Shown: positions 8,463 through 17,342 of the stretch, one piece after another
Numbering within the stretch: the stretch's first letter is position 1
How the letters are laid out: every line of letters starts with the position of its first letter
Source: Rhizobium sp.
GTDB taxonomy: Bacteria; Pseudomonadota; Alphaproteobacteria; Rhizobiales; Rhizobiaceae
Assembly (NCBI GenBank): GCA_003527225.1
Contig: DPXQ01000173.1
Location: 1-64,000 of the forward strand
Length of the DNA: 64,000 bases
Direction of reading: 5' to 3'
Position numbers and translations under genes: made by a program
The notes under the pieces: model-generated
Databases searched by the model: none
What the model saw: the letters and a program-made list of their open reading frames with translations, nothing else
What the model was told of the DNA's origin: nothing

Positions 8463-8951
8463 TCATGCGGTTACGCCACAGCATTTCTTGAATTTCTTGC
8501 CGGAGCCGCAAGGGCATGGATCGTTCCGGCCGACATGCTCCGACCTAACCGGCGGTGCCTTCGGGTTGATCACGCTTCCGTCAAAACGCCATTCGCCATT
8601 TTCGCGTGTGAAATTTGCGATTTCCCGCTGACTAAGTTCCTTGCCCTGATGGCGGTAACGAAACTGGAAGGAGACGACACCATGCATATCGAACTCCTGT
8701 CCGTCCTCGGTTCCGAGAATTTCCAGACCCAGCCAATCAACACCGGGAAGCGATCGCTCCATATCGACACGGTTGAAGGAGTGGATCGCGTTATCGGTGC
8801 ATGTCCGTTCGATATGGTCGAGCGCGCCCAGTGTGATCGCACTGTAGCGGGAGCGCATCAAAGCTTCCGCGGTGGGTGCCGGCGCACCGGCAATGTAGGG
8901 CCCACAACAGTCGTCCAGTTGATTTGGCAAGCCACAGGGGCATTGGGGCAT
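8463..8951 (-). CDS. YchJ family protein with two SEC-C motifs
   Basis: A 162-residue protein with a SEC-C zinc-binding motif at each end: [13 protein letters not shown] at the start and [16 protein letters not shown] at the C-terminus. Between them is the NTF2-like YchJ domain ([19 protein letters not shown]). Length and order match YchJ/UPF0225. Its role is unknown; SEC-C motifs bind one zinc each and in SecA contact SecB and the ribosome. It stands next to another Cys-cluster protein in a metal island. Confidence 0.9.
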   Translation of the reverse strand: MPQCPCGLPNQLDDCCGPYIAGAPAPTAEALMRSRYSAITLGALDHIERTCTDNAIHSFNRVDMERSLPGVDWLGLEILGTEDGQEFDMHGVVSFQFRYRHQGKELSQREIANFTRENGEWRFDGSVINPKAPPVRSEHVGRNDPCPCGSGKKFKKCCGVTA

Positions 8952-9019
8952 CGTTTTGTCCCGATCGTTCGATGATGCTTGCTCAGCGGATAGGGTTGCG
9001 CGACTCGCGGACCGAGCGT

Positions 9020-9059
9020 GTCGACATTATCCTATCCTCCTAGATAGGATAATGTCGAC
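9020..9059. promoter_or_regulatory. 40-bp perfect palindrome containing operator site 3
   Basis: Two perfect 17-base arms (GTCGACATTATCCTATC and its complement) flank the 6-base loop CTCCTA. The core ATCCTCCTAGATAGGAT (9034-9050) matches the palindromes near the RcnR-type genes. On the minus strand the arrangement AGGAGG, GATAGGATA, ATG is the same as at 3291-3308, but the reading frame that follows (MSTRSVRE...) stops after 14 codons. It lies in the 233-base gap between the YchJ-like gene and the nikE-like gene; I see no gene in that gap. Confidence 0.55.
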
Positions 9060-9184
9060 CTGCGTCTTTTCACTTTTACGGGAATGGTGTGGATTAAGAG
9101 AGAGGCGGTGGGCACTCGCAAACGCAGAGGAGACACACCGCCTTCGGTCTATGCATTGCAAAATGCAAGGTGCTAGCCGATGGC

Positions 9185-10195
9185 CTAGATGGCTGCAGTT
9201 CCAGGCAGTGTATCGGCGTTGATGCAAGCGACGCGCCCCCCGTGTCGCGCGTCGTCCAGCACCGGGTCGATCTTCGCACATGCGTCGTCGGCGAACGGGC
9301 AGCGCGTATGGAACCGACAGCCGGAAGGGATGGCACGGGGGCTTGGTGGATCACCCTCTAGCAAGATGCGCTGGCGCGTCTGCTCGATCCGCGGATCGGC
9401 CGAGGGGACCGCTGACAGCAGTGCGCGCGTATAGGGATGGGCTGGATTGGCGAAGAGGTCCGCCGTCTTGCCTTCCTCGACGACCCGGCCAAGATACATC
9501 ACCGTGACGGTGGTGCAGATCTCGCGGATGACGGCGAGATCGTGGGCAATCATCACGATCGTCAGGCCCAGTTTCTGCTGGAGTTCGAGGAACAAGCGGA
9601 CGATTTGCGCGCGGATCGAAACGTCAAGTGCCGAAAGCGGCTCGTCGCAGACGAGGATGGATGGATTGAGCGCAAGTGCCCGCGCGATCGAGACACGCTG
9701 GCGCTGGCCGCCCGAAAGCGATCGCGGCAGTCGGTCGCGCACCGTGTCGGGGAGGGAGACCAGTTCGAGCAGTTCGGCTATGCGTTTCTGTCGATCTGCA
9801 GCCGATCCGGCCTTGTGGATCAGTAGCGGTTCCTCCAGCGACTGCTCCACCGTCTGGCGGCGGCTCATTGAGCCGAGTGGATCCTGGAAGATGAACTGGA
9901 TTTCCCGCGCGAAGGATTTCGGATCGTCGTGCCGCCATGTTGCCCGGTCTTTGCCGGAGACGAGGATGCGACCTTCTGTTTCTCTTTGCAGTCCGATGAT
10001 CGTGCGGGCGAGCGTCGTCTTTCCACACCCGGATTCACCGATCACGCCATGAAACGTGCCGCGCGGGATGGAAAGGGTGACGCCGTCCACGGCCCGCACA
10101 GCGGAACCGCCAGCGGAGCGGGCGCCGAAATGGACTTTTAGTCCCTCGATGGCGATGGCGGGCGAGGATACTTGCGTGGTTTCAGGCGACAACAT
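9185..10195 (-). CDS. ABC transporter ATP-binding protein, NikE/OppF type
   Basis: A 336-residue ATPase with Walker A (GESGCGKTTLART), Q-loop (IQFIFQDP), signature LSGGQRQRVSIARAL and Walker B (ILVCDEPLSALD), plus the C-terminal oligopeptide/nickel-transporter extension with Cys residues (SGCRFHTRCPFADDAC). It energises uptake together with the NikD-type partner. The ATG at 10195 (MLSPETTQ) was chosen because it begins the conserved domain; it overlaps the end of the upstream ATPase gene by 14 bases. It is the last gene of a five-gene operon. Confidence 0.85.
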   Translation of the reverse strand: MLSPETTQVSSPAIAIEGLKVHFGARSAGGSAVRAVDGVTLSIPRGTFHGVIGESGCGKTTLARTIIGLQRETEGRILVSGKDRATWRHDDPKSFAREIQFIFQDPLGSMSRRQTVEQSLEEPLLIHKAGSAADRQKRIAELLELVSLPDTVRDRLPRSLSGGQRQRVSIARALALNPSILVCDEPLSALDVSIRAQIVRLFLELQQKLGLTIVMIAHDLAVIREICTTVTVMYLGRVVEEGKTADLFANPAHPYTRALLSAVPSADPRIEQTRQRILLEGDPPSPRAIPSGCRFHTRCPFADDACAKIDPVLDDARHGGRVACINADTLPGTAAI

Positions 10196-11195
10196 GTTCG
10201 ACCTCCGTGGCGGCGATGACGGGGCAGGCGGCCAGATGGTCGCCTCCGGACTGCTTGACGGTTTCGAGAAGTGGGCGATGCACGCGGCACTCAGGCTGGA
10301 CGAGCGGACAGCGATCGGCGAAGCGACAGCCCGGCGAGAGCTTGATCTGGTTCGGTGGCGAGCCTGAGATTTCGCGGCCGACGATGCGGTTGCCCGACCG
10401 AAAATCTGGCACGGAGGCAAGCAGCCCGCGCGTATAGGGATGGGCCGGCTGGGTGAGCACATCCATTACAGCGCCTTGCTCGGCGACCTGGCCCGCGTAA
10501 AGCACGACGACCCGGTCGGCTGCCGCGGCGACGGCTCCGATATCGTGTGTGATGAGGATGACTGCGATGCCATCCTCGCGCTGAATCTGCCGTAGTAGTT
10601 CGAGGATCTGCGCCTGGACAGTCGCATCCAGCGCCGTCGTCGGCTCGTCGGCGATGAGCACCGGCGGGCGAGCGGCGAGAGCGAGCGCGATCATCACGCG
10701 TTGCAACATACCTCCGGACATTTCGTGCGGATAGCGGTCGAACCGATCCTCAGGGTCCGGGATACCGGTGCGGCGCAGGAGATTGATCGCCTCCCGCTTT
10801 GCTGTCGTCTTGTCGGCGCCACGGAAGCGGCGGATTTGCGCGGCAAGCTGAGGACCGACCTTCAGCATCGGGTTCAGCGCACTCATCGGATCCTGGAAGA
10901 CCACACCGAAATACCGGCCGCGCAACGCTGAGACAGCGCGGCTGTTCATCGTAAGCAGATCACCACCCTCGGCACGTGCTTCTCCGCGTATATCGACGCG
11001 GACGCCTTCGGGCAGCAGGCCGAGCGGGCCGAGCGTCATAACGGTCTTACCGGAGCCGCTTTCACCGACGACGGCTACGGTTTCCCCGGGCCTGATTCCA
11101 AACGAAACGCCATCCACCGCGCGAATGCTGGCGGTTGTCGTGTGGAGGTCGATGACGAGGTTGTGCACGTCATATATCGCTTGCGAGCTGGTCAT
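10182..11195 (-). CDS. ABC transporter ATP-binding protein, NikD/OppD type
   Basis: A 337-residue ATPase with Walker A ([12 protein letters not shown]), signature [15 protein letters not shown], Walker B ([13 protein letters not shown]) and a C-terminal Cys-containing extension ([15 protein letters not shown]). It pairs with the next ATPase to power the permease. The start at 11195 (MTSSQAIYD) overlaps the stop of the upstream permease as ATGA; upstream extension of the frame shows no family character. Confidence 0.85.
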   Translation of the reverse strand: MTSSQAIYDVHNLVIDLHTTTASIRAVDGVSFGIRPGETVAVVGESGSGKTVMTLGPLGLLPEGVRVDIRGEARAEGGDLLTMNSRAVSALRGRYFGVVFQDPMSALNPMLKVGPQLAAQIRRFRGADKTTAKREAINLLRRTGIPDPEDRFDRYPHEMSGGMLQRVMIALALAARPPVLIADEPTTALDATVQAQILELLRQIQREDGIAVILITHDIGAVAAAADRVVVLYAGQVAEQGAVMDVLTQPAHPYTRGLLASVPDFRSGNRIVGREISGSPPNQIKLSPGCRFADRCPLVQPECRVHRPLLETVKQSGGDHLAACPVIAATEVEHVVA

Positions 11196-12106
11196 GCCGC
11201 TACCTTTCCCTGTCGTTCGATAGCATTGCGCTGTGCTTCCTCTGCCGCACGGTCCTTCCGGCGGCGGCGTAACAGCCTCCCGCCGATCGGTGCTGGCACC
11301 TTCTGGAGTGCGAACGCTTCTCCGAGCAGATTGAAACTGACCACCACGAAGGTGAGCGCAAGGCCGGGGATGATCACCAGCGAGGGGTTTTCCTCGATGT
11401 AGCCCATGCCATCGACGAGCATCTGGCCCCATTCAGGTGTCGGTGGAGCAACGCCCAAGCCGAGGAAGGACAGAGTGGCGATGGAGAGAACCAGCGCGCC
11501 CGCGTCGGCACTGGCATAGACGACGACAAGCGCAAGGACGTGCGGCAGGATGTGACGCACAAAAATCCATAAGTGCCCCGCGCCCATCACTCGAACCGCC
11601 TCGATATACGGCTGTTGCAGTTCCGCGACGACGACGGCCCGGCTCATGCGGGCATAGTTCGCCCACCAGGCCATCGTGAGCGCGAAGATCATCGACCAGT
11701 AACCCGTTCCCATGATGCCGATGAGCGCGAGTGCGATTACCAGGCTCGGCAGCGCTAGAATGATGTCGATGATGCTGATTAGCACGAGTTCGGCCGTGCC
11801 GCCGACATAGCCGGCGAACGAACCGATCACCACGCCAATGACGAGCGCGGAGGCAAGGACGATGGCCATCGCTGTCATCGACACCTGGGCTCCGCCGACG
11901 ATGCGGCTGAAGATATCACGGCCAAGATAATCTGTGCCGAAGAAGTGTTGTGCACTCGGTCCCGTGAGGATGGCATTGTAGTCCTGAGCGCCAGGATCGT
12001 ATGTCATGAGCAACGGCGCGAAGACCGCGACGATGACGAGAAAGACGACGGGCGAGATCGTCAACCAGGGCAATCCGCGCAAGCGGCTGAAGATGTTGCG
12101 GTCCAT
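11192..12106 (-). CDS. ABC transporter permease, NikC/DppC type
   Basis: A 304-residue inner-membrane permease with about six membrane segments and the EAA-loop region typical of this class (YIEAVRVMGAGHLWIFVRHILPH). The N-terminal stretch with HFFGTDYLGRDIFSRIVGGAQ is diagnostic of the DppC/NikC family. The ATG at 12106 is preferred over 12124 because AGGGAG sits six bases before it. It almost abuts the NikB-type gene and overlaps the NikD-type gene by 4 bases. Confidence 0.87.
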   Translation of the reverse strand: MDRNIFSRLRGLPWLTISPVVFLVIVAVFAPLLMTYDPGAQDYNAILTGPSAQHFFGTDYLGRDIFSRIVGGAQVSMTAMAIVLASALVIGVVIGSFAGYVGGTAELVLISIIDIILALPSLVIALALIGIMGTGYWSMIFALTMAWWANYARMSRAVVVAELQQPYIEAVRVMGAGHLWIFVRHILPHVLALVVVYASADAGALVLSIATLSFLGLGVAPPTPEWGQMLVDGMGYIEENPSLVIIPGLALTFVVVSFNLLGEAFALQKVPAPIGGRLLRRRRKDRAAEEAQRNAIERQGKVAA

Positions 12107-12107
12107 A

Positions 12108-13049
12108 TCAAGCTCCCTTTGCACGACGAAGCCGCGGATCGATCAGGAGACAGATCAGGTCGGCAATGAAATTGACGGCGACGAAGAAGACGACGAACAG
12201 CAGGAGTGACGCTTGCATGCCGATGAAGTCGCGGAAGCGAATGGCATCGATGAAAAAAGAACCCACGCCGCGCAACGCGAAGACGGTTTCCACGACAATC
12301 GAGCCGATGATCATCAGCGTGAACTGCGCACCGAAGGTCGTAATAAAGGGTACCGCGATGTTGGGCAGAGCTTCACGAACGAGAACACCGCCGCGCGAAT
12401 AGCCCTTGGCGAAGCCGGTCGTGGCGTATGGCCGTGCCATGATTTCCTGAAGGTTCACACGAACCACGCGGGCCAATACGCAAGCCGGGAAGAGCGCAAT
12501 CGTCAGCCAGGGCAGAACCCACCCGCTGAAGCCGCGCACGCCGAAGGTCGGCACGAGCCCGAGCCAGACCGAGAACACGATAACCAGCATGGCGGCGACG
12601 AAGAAGTTCGGTGTAGAAGCGCCCACGAGGGAAAGGCCATGCAGACCCTTGTCGACTGGGCCACCATTGCTCGCGGCGCCGAGAAGTCCCATGCCGAGCG
12701 AGAGCAGTAGCGCGATCACACCACCACCGACGAGCAAGGCGCCTGTGATCGGAATACGCTTTGCGAATTCCTCGGCGATCGGCTTTCCGGTGCGAAGCGA
12801 CACGCCGAAATCGCCCGTCAGGGCGTCCATGAGCCAAGCGCCGTAGCGCATCGGAAGCGGATCGTTGAGGCCGAGTTCGTCGGCGATGCGTACAATCATT
12901 TGCGCGTCAGCGCCAGGGCCGGCGGCACGCTCGGCAATGAGTGCGGCGACGTTGCCAGGTGCAGCGCTGATCAGCGCGAAAATCGCGGCTGAGGCAGCCA
13001 ACACGAGGCCGAGGGCGAGCAAGGCTCGCCTCAATAGGAGTTTCTGCAT
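12108..13049 (-). CDS. ABC transporter permease, NikB/DppB type
   Basis: A 313-residue permease with an N-terminal membrane helix (ALLALGLVLAASAAIFALISA), then the periplasmic segment and five further helices. The EAA-loop (ATTGFAKGYSRGGVLVREALPN) and the C-terminal SFFIDAIRFRDFIGMQ region fit the DppB/NikB family. The start at 13049 (MQKLLLRR) has a GGGGGGAG nine bases upstream; a start at 13103 would add a hydrophilic leader not typical of the family. It follows the binding-protein gene by 68 bases and forms the transport channel with the NikC-type permease. Confidence 0.87.
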   Translation of the reverse strand: MQKLLLRRALLALGLVLAASAAIFALISAAPGNVAALIAERAAGPGADAQMIVRIADELGLNDPLPMRYGAWLMDALTGDFGVSLRTGKPIAEEFAKRIPITGALLVGGGVIALLLSLGMGLLGAASNGGPVDKGLHGLSLVGASTPNFFVAAMLVIVFSVWLGLVPTFGVRGFSGWVLPWLTIALFPACVLARVVRVNLQEIMARPYATTGFAKGYSRGGVLVREALPNIAVPFITTFGAQFTLMIIGSIVVETVFALRGVGSFFIDAIRFRDFIGMQASLLLFVVFFVAVNFIADLICLLIDPRLRRAKGA

Positions 13050-13117
13050 GCTTTCTCCCCCCAAAGGAAACGGATTGCCAGCCAGCTCCTCGCTGACTGG
13101 CAAAAACGGCTGCGAAC

Positions 13118-14692
13118 TCAGGCCTTGAGACCGATACCTTTGTAGGGCAGGTCATAATCAGTGTTGGGCAGGCTGAAGTTTTCGACACGCGGGCCATGCG
13201 CCCACAGCCGCTGCTGCACGACGAGTGGGCAGATGGCTACATTGTCGTAGAGCCAGTCATAGACAGCTTGCATTGCCGGCTCACGCGCATCGCCGCTAGC
13301 ATCGGTCGCTGCCTTGATCAGAGCGTCGAGCGCCGGCGCGATGTAAATCTTGCCGTCAGGCCCGCTGTCGACTGTGGATACGAACGGGTTGCCGAGCGTG
13401 CCGTGCGGATCGTAGGGCGCACCGTACGTGGTGAAGAAGGTGAGATCGTATTCGAAGGCCGGCCGACGGTCATGCATCGTAGCATTGTCGACAGAGGTGA
13501 CACGGGCCTGGATGCCGCACTCCGCAAGCTGACCCTGTGCCATTTCGGCGACGCGGCGCGACCCGGGCAGTGATTCTTCCGATACGAGAAACTCCAACTC
13601 TAGGGTCTGGCCGTCCTTGGACCAGCTACCACTTTCGCTCCAGCCGCCGTCCGTGAGAATCTTCTTGACCGTCGCGACGTCACGTGTCGGCACCTCGTGA
13701 CGCTTGCCAGCGAGCGGGATGTTGGACGGAAAGAGGTCGGCGATCGGATCGGCATAGCCTTCGAAAAGCACCGTTGCGACTGCCTGCCGGTCGATGGCAT
13801 TGAAGATTGCGCGACGGACGGCGATGTCCTGCATGACCGGAGACTTCGGAGAGAAGCCGAGCAGCATGGTCGCCGTTCCCGGCTCGGCAACCACCGTTAC
13901 GCCTTCGCCATTGAGCGACTTGGCTCTGCGCGGCGAAAGCGGCGCCACCCAGTCTCCGCCGATGATGTCGAGATCACCAGAGCGCAGGGCGTTGGCACGG
14001 GCGAGTTCGTCCGGGACGACACTCAGTTCGATACGGGAGAATTTCGGCTTCTCGCCCCAATAATTGTCGTTCCGCGTCAGCACGGCGCCGGAGGAATCGG
14101 TCGATTCCAGGATCCATGGGCCGGTACCGATGGCGGCAGTCTGTTTGCCGTCGGCGTCGACTGCCTTCGGCGAGAGGAAGCGTACGGGGCGGACGATCGT
14201 CAGCTCGAGCAGGCCCGCCGGAACGGGGCGCTTCAGCTTCAGCACGAGCGTCTGCGGATCCTGCACAACGGTACTGTCGAAGGCGTCGGAAATCGCAATC
14301 CAGGAGAAATCGGCATTGCCCATCCAGCGTTTGAGGTTCCATTCGGCGGCGGTGGCATCAAACGGCGTGCCGTCAGAGAAGGTTACGCCCTTGCGCAGAT
14401 TGAAAGTGATGGATAGCCCGTCGTCCGCGACGGTCCAGGTTTCGGCAAGCCCGGGCTCGAGGGTGCCGTTCGGGCCGTAGTGGACGAGACCGTCGAAGAC
14501 GATCGTATAGGAACTGAGCGTAGAGACGTTGGTCAGGAGATCGAGATTGCCGGTCTCGGCAGCGATGGCGATTTTGAGCGTGCCTGCCTCCTGAGAGAAG
14601 GCAAGTGTCGGCAGCGAGGAGATCAGCGCAAGGGCCGACCCCGCGACGAGAAACTGGCGGCGAGAGAGATCTGTCATGTTGTCGTTCCCCAT
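13118..14692 (-). CDS. Substrate-binding protein, probable nickel/metallophore (NikA-like)
   Basis: A 524-residue SBP_bac_5 protein with a Tat-like signal (LSRRQFLVAGSALALISS). It carries the motif FFTTYGAPYDPHGT; the GAPYDPH block is characteristic of NikA-type nickel-binding proteins, where the His contacts the bound metal complex. With four downstream genes it makes a complete NikABCDE-like importer. The specificity for nickel is inferred from this motif and the metal-gene context; a peptide importer is the alternative. The first ATG (14692) overlaps the stop codon of an IS-derived fragment as TAATG; the ATG at 14677 (MTDLSRRQF) is equally plausible and fits the signal peptide better. Confidence 0.78.
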   Translation of the reverse strand: MGNDNMTDLSRRQFLVAGSALALISSLPTLAFSQEAGTLKIAIAAETGNLDLLTNVSTLSSYTIVFDGLVHYGPNGTLEPGLAETWTVADDGLSITFNLRKGVTFSDGTPFDATAAEWNLKRWMGNADFSWIAISDAFDSTVVQDPQTLVLKLKRPVPAGLLELTIVRPVRFLSPKAVDADGKQTAAIGTGPWILESTDSSGAVLTRNDNYWGEKPKFSRIELSVVPDELARANALRSGDLDIIGGDWVAPLSPRRAKSLNGEGVTVVAEPGTATMLLGFSPKSPVMQDIAVRRAIFNAIDRQAVATVLFEGYADPIADLFPSNIPLAGKRHEVPTRDVATVKKILTDGGWSESGSWSKDGQTLELEFLVSEESLPGSRRVAEMAQGQLAECGIQARVTSVDNATMHDRRPAFEYDLTFFTTYGAPYDPHGTLGNPFVSTVDSGPDGKIYIAPALDALIKAATDASGDAREPAMQAVYDWLYDNVAICPLVVQQRLWAHGPRVENFSLPNTDYDLPYKGIGLKA

Positions 14693-14856
14693 TAAGTGGC
14701 CCCCTCAAGGAGCTGGTCTTTCCATTGCTTGATCTGGTTGGCGTGCACATCGAACTGCTGGGACAACTCCACCAGCGTCTGCTCACCTCGGATGGCGGCA
14801 AGTGCCACCTTCGCCTTGAAAGCCGGGCTATGGTTCCGGCGCGGTCGTCTCGTCAT
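14692..14856 (-). pseudogene. IS3-family transposase OrfA fragment
   Basis: About 54 codons of an IS3-family OrfA (MTRRPRRNHSPAFKAKVALA, then a helix-turn-helix ending QIKQWKDQLLEGAT). The intact protein would be about 90 residues and be followed by OrfB; here it stops at TAA exactly where nikA begins, so the rest of the element is missing. The start has GGAGAG upstream. The fragment has probably replaced part of the original nikA leader, and its start signals could now feed the nik operon. Confidence 0.7.
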
Positions 14857-14979
14857 GGTCTCTCCTGTTCCCGGCATCTAAGCCGAAGTCAGGCAGAAAC
14901 TCCACTTATCCCCGCTGTGCAGATTTCCCGAGCCAGCTCTGTTGGTAGCATTCTTGTAATGTCTAGACATAATAAACCT

Positions 14980-14996
14980 ATCCTCCACCAGAGGAT
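14980..14996. promoter_or_regulatory. RcnR/CsoR-type operator candidate, site 4
   Basis: ATCCTCCACCAGAGGAT, a perfect 6-base inverted repeat with a 5-base spacer. On the minus strand it is followed by a GGAGG-type ribosome site and an ATG (14970) that opens a 30-codon frame running into the IS fragment. This may be the broken start of an older gene or the original nik control region. Confidence 0.45.
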
Positions 14997-15063
14997 TCCA
15001 CAAGAGGGCCGAGGTGGAGAATCTGCTCGCCACAGGCAAGACAGTTTGTTGGGAATTCACGGT

Positions 15064-15780
15064 TCAGGTGGCGCGCATTTCATCTGTCCAGGCATTGAAT
15101 CGACGGTTGAATTCCAGCGTCTTCTTCCGCACCGGCCAGCGGAAGCCATAGAAATCGTAGATGCTGGTATCCTTGGGGATTTTTTCGAGACCAACGAGGC
15201 TGAGCTTCCCGCGCGTGATCGGTAGCGTGCCGGACACACCGTCCCAGCGGTCGAGGACCGGGAATCCAGCTGCCCGCAGATCCGGATCCCAGGTGGCGTC
15301 GAACAATCGTTCCTTGCCATCTATGGAAACGAGTACGGTGTCGTGGAAGCTGCGCGTGTCGGTCAAAAGATTGAGCATGTCACGTGGGATCGGCAGATCC
15401 GCCCAATCAAACGTCACCAATGTCTGACGCGCGGAAAAGCCAGCGGCCTTCAGGAGGTGAGTGGCCGCCGCTGCCTTGTGGCGGCAATCGCCTCGCCCCA
15501 GGGCGAAAAGGCTCAACGGCTCTCCTTTCCAGGCGGTCAGCTTGTAAGGAACCCGCCGCACAAGTTCGAAGATCGCGATGCGTGCCTCGATTGGCGTCAA
15601 GTTCTCGCCCAAAGACCCAAGGATGAATTTCGCATTGAAGGCACGTTTCGCGGCATTTTGTGCCTGGATTGCCTTCTGGGCCGACGCCACCCGGGCGAGC
15701 GGATGGATCACTGCGTTGGCAATACAAGGAATAGTGATCAACGTGCCGGCAGTTATCAGTAGATGGCGTCGGTTCAACAT
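15064..15780 (-). CDS. Exported transglutaminase-like cysteine peptidase fold protein
   Basis: A 238-residue protein with an N-terminal signal or anchor (HLLITAGTLITIPCIANAV). The transglutaminase-like triad is readable: Cys in GRGDCRHKAAAATHLLKAAG, His in SFHDTVLVS and Asp in LFDATWDPD. Such proteins hydrolyse or transfer amide bonds in the envelope; the substrate is unknown. The gene stands alone, 160 bases after the methyltransferase-like gene. A GC-rich hairpin (15853-15882) lies in that gap. Confidence 0.7.
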   Translation of the reverse strand: MLNRRHLLITAGTLITIPCIANAVIHPLARVASAQKAIQAQNAAKRAFNAKFILGSLGENLTPIEARIAIFELVRRVPYKLTAWKGEPLSLFALGRGDCRHKAAAATHLLKAAGFSARQTLVTFDWADLPIPRDMLNLLTDTRSFHDTVLVSIDGKERLFDATWDPDLRAAGFPVLDRWDGVSGTLPITRGKLSLVGLEKIPKDTSIYDFYGFRWPVRKKTLEFNRRFNAWTDEMRAT

Positions 15781-15852
15781 GGACGTGATCCTGTATCAAG
15801 GGAGTTGGCGTGTCGGGAGAGCGAAGTGCTCCAGGCGGTTGGCGGCTTTGGC

Positions 15853-15882
15853 GCCGCCGCCCTCGAAGTCGAGGACGGCGGC
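15853..15882. terminator. GC-rich hairpin
   Basis: GCCGCCG-C-CCTCGA pairs with TCGAGG-A-CGGCGGC around a 2-base loop, with one mismatch. It lies between two minus-strand genes and could end the transcript of the gene at 15943-16812. No U-tract follows, so this is only a candidate. Confidence 0.4.
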
Positions 15883-15942
15883 CAGTGGGAACCAAGGAGG
15901 CGGGGATGAGCGCGTTCGTCCATGCCCTGCATGACGGCGTCG

Positions 15943-16812
15943 TCACGCGTAGATCTGGATAGGGTGATCCGCGGCGAGTATCGGCATTTGGGCGATCGGA
16001 TTGTGTTTGCGCTGATACCGCACAACATCACCGTTCATGCCTTCGAGATGCATGCGCTTTGAGGGCAGAAGCCCCATTTGCGCCGCTAGAACGTCGAGTT
16101 CTGCGGCGATCTCGGGCCGGTGGTTGAAGATCAGCACGCCGTCCTCCGACAGAAGCCGCCCGGCGCTCGTCATAAAAGAGGCGTGGTCGGTTTCGAAATA
16201 GACGGCGGCCTGCGAATAGATGATGTCGACCGACCCGCGCGCCACGCCTTGGCGCTCGAGCAGGCGAAGGCCAGCCGCAGTCACGTAGGGATGCTCATAA
16301 ACACCCTCTGGCAACGCTTCATGCCAGGGTGTCAGGTTCGTGAAATGGAGGAAGACACGCTGTCCCATTTCGTCGGCGAACACATCGCTCATCGACGCGA
16401 TGTCGTTGCATTTGTGCCGCGAGATAGGGGTTCGGAACCCGGCCCAGGCCGCGCCAATCTCAAGGAATGTGAAGCGTTGTTTGAGTTCCAGAAAGCGCTC
16501 CGCCTCTTCATAGATATCGATACCCATCGTCGTGGCGAGACGAAACGAGCCGCCGCTTGAGGTCCAGGCGCCATCATGGGCGAAGGCTGCGATGGCTTGG
16601 CCCACCGATCCGGTTTCCCGAACCATGGTTCGGTAGAAGGCGACCGGATTGCGCCGCGATGGGACCGGTACGTTCGGCCTCAGGCGCTTCGCCTGCAGGT
16701 CGCGTTTGATGGCCATGCACAGCTTTTGCCAGGCGGCGCTGCTGATACTGTAATTCAGGGTTGCAAGATGGCGTGCGAGTTCCTGACGCGCAACGGCGGC
16801 TTGAAAAAACAT
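15943..16812 (-). CDS. Methyltransferase-like protein, degenerate motif I
   Basis: A 289-residue soluble protein. The centre looks like a SAM methyltransferase fold (FTFLEIGAAWAGF in the motif I position, then SVDIIYSQAAVYFETDH and GVLIFNHRPEIAAEL), but the glycine-rich loop reads EIGAAWAGF rather than the usual G-x-G-x-G. It may be a diverged or inactive member. No signal peptide or membrane segment is seen. The upstream neighbour on the same strand is His-rich copy 3, 88 bases away. I do not recognise a specific family. Confidence 0.5.
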   Translation of the reverse strand: MFFQAAVARQELARHLATLNYSISSAAWQKLCMAIKRDLQAKRLRPNVPVPSRRNPVAFYRTMVRETGSVGQAIAAFAHDGAWTSSGGSFRLATTMGIDIYEEAERFLELKQRFTFLEIGAAWAGFRTPISRHKCNDIASMSDVFADEMGQRVFLHFTNLTPWHEALPEGVYEHPYVTAAGLRLLERQGVARGSVDIIYSQAAVYFETDHASFMTSAGRLLSEDGVLIFNHRPEIAAELDVLAAQMGLLPSKRMHLEGMNGDVVRYQRKHNPIAQMPILAADHPIQIYA

Positions 16813-16900
16813 GGGGTAACTCCGTGATCTGAAATGCCCTCAAGGGGCGCGCAATGGCTTGCGAGGCACGGAATGAAAAAATGTCAGCCCTGCCTCGCCC

Positions 16901-17233
16901 TCAAAGGGCGAGAGGTCTTGGCGGGCGGAAAAGGCCGGTCAGCGGCTCGCCACGACCAAATTCATTGGTCATGGACAGCTTCATGCTCGACGTTGCCCAC
17001 ACATTGGTCGCTGCGCAAGGCAGAACGCAATGAGGATGAGAATGGTCTTCTGCCTGGGCAGGTGAACCTTTGCTGTCATGGCTGTGGCCGATTGACTGAG
17101 CGATTTCCGCCGTGGCCCGCGTCATGGGCGTTTCTGTCGGGGCAAGGCCGTGATGCAGCGACACGAGCAGGGTGGCGACCAAGGCTATGGCCGCCACAAG
17201 GGCTCGCAAATTTCTGACACATCTGTCGCGCAT
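16901..17233 (-). CDS. His-rich exported protein, copy 3
   Basis: A 110-residue protein with an export segment (ALVAAIALVATLLVSLHHG), the clusters GHSHDSK and DHSHPHCVLPC (which adds two Cys to the His ligands) and the shared ending GLFRPPRPLAL. It is divergent from His-rich copy 4 across a 109-base gap. By family resemblance it should be a periplasmic metal-binding protein; nothing further can be read. It is the only copy with a Cys pair. Confidence 0.55.
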   Translation of the reverse strand: MRDRCVRNLRALVAAIALVATLLVSLHHGLAPTETPMTRATAEIAQSIGHSHDSKGSPAQAEDHSHPHCVLPCAATNVWATSSMKLSMTNEFGRGEPLTGLFRPPRPLAL

Positions 17234-17342
17234 GATGGAGAAACTCGATACAAAGGATTAAGACAAAGTTAAGACGCGCGGCATCAAAACGCCGCAGTCT
17301 TGGTTAACGGATCGTCAACCTATCCTTGATATTTCCTTGAGC

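Noticed and set aside
8956..9222. Plus-strand frame of 88 codons across the 9020 palindrome
   Set aside because: It begins inside the YchJ-like leader, passes through the palindrome and continues into the nikE-like gene in antisense; no motif.
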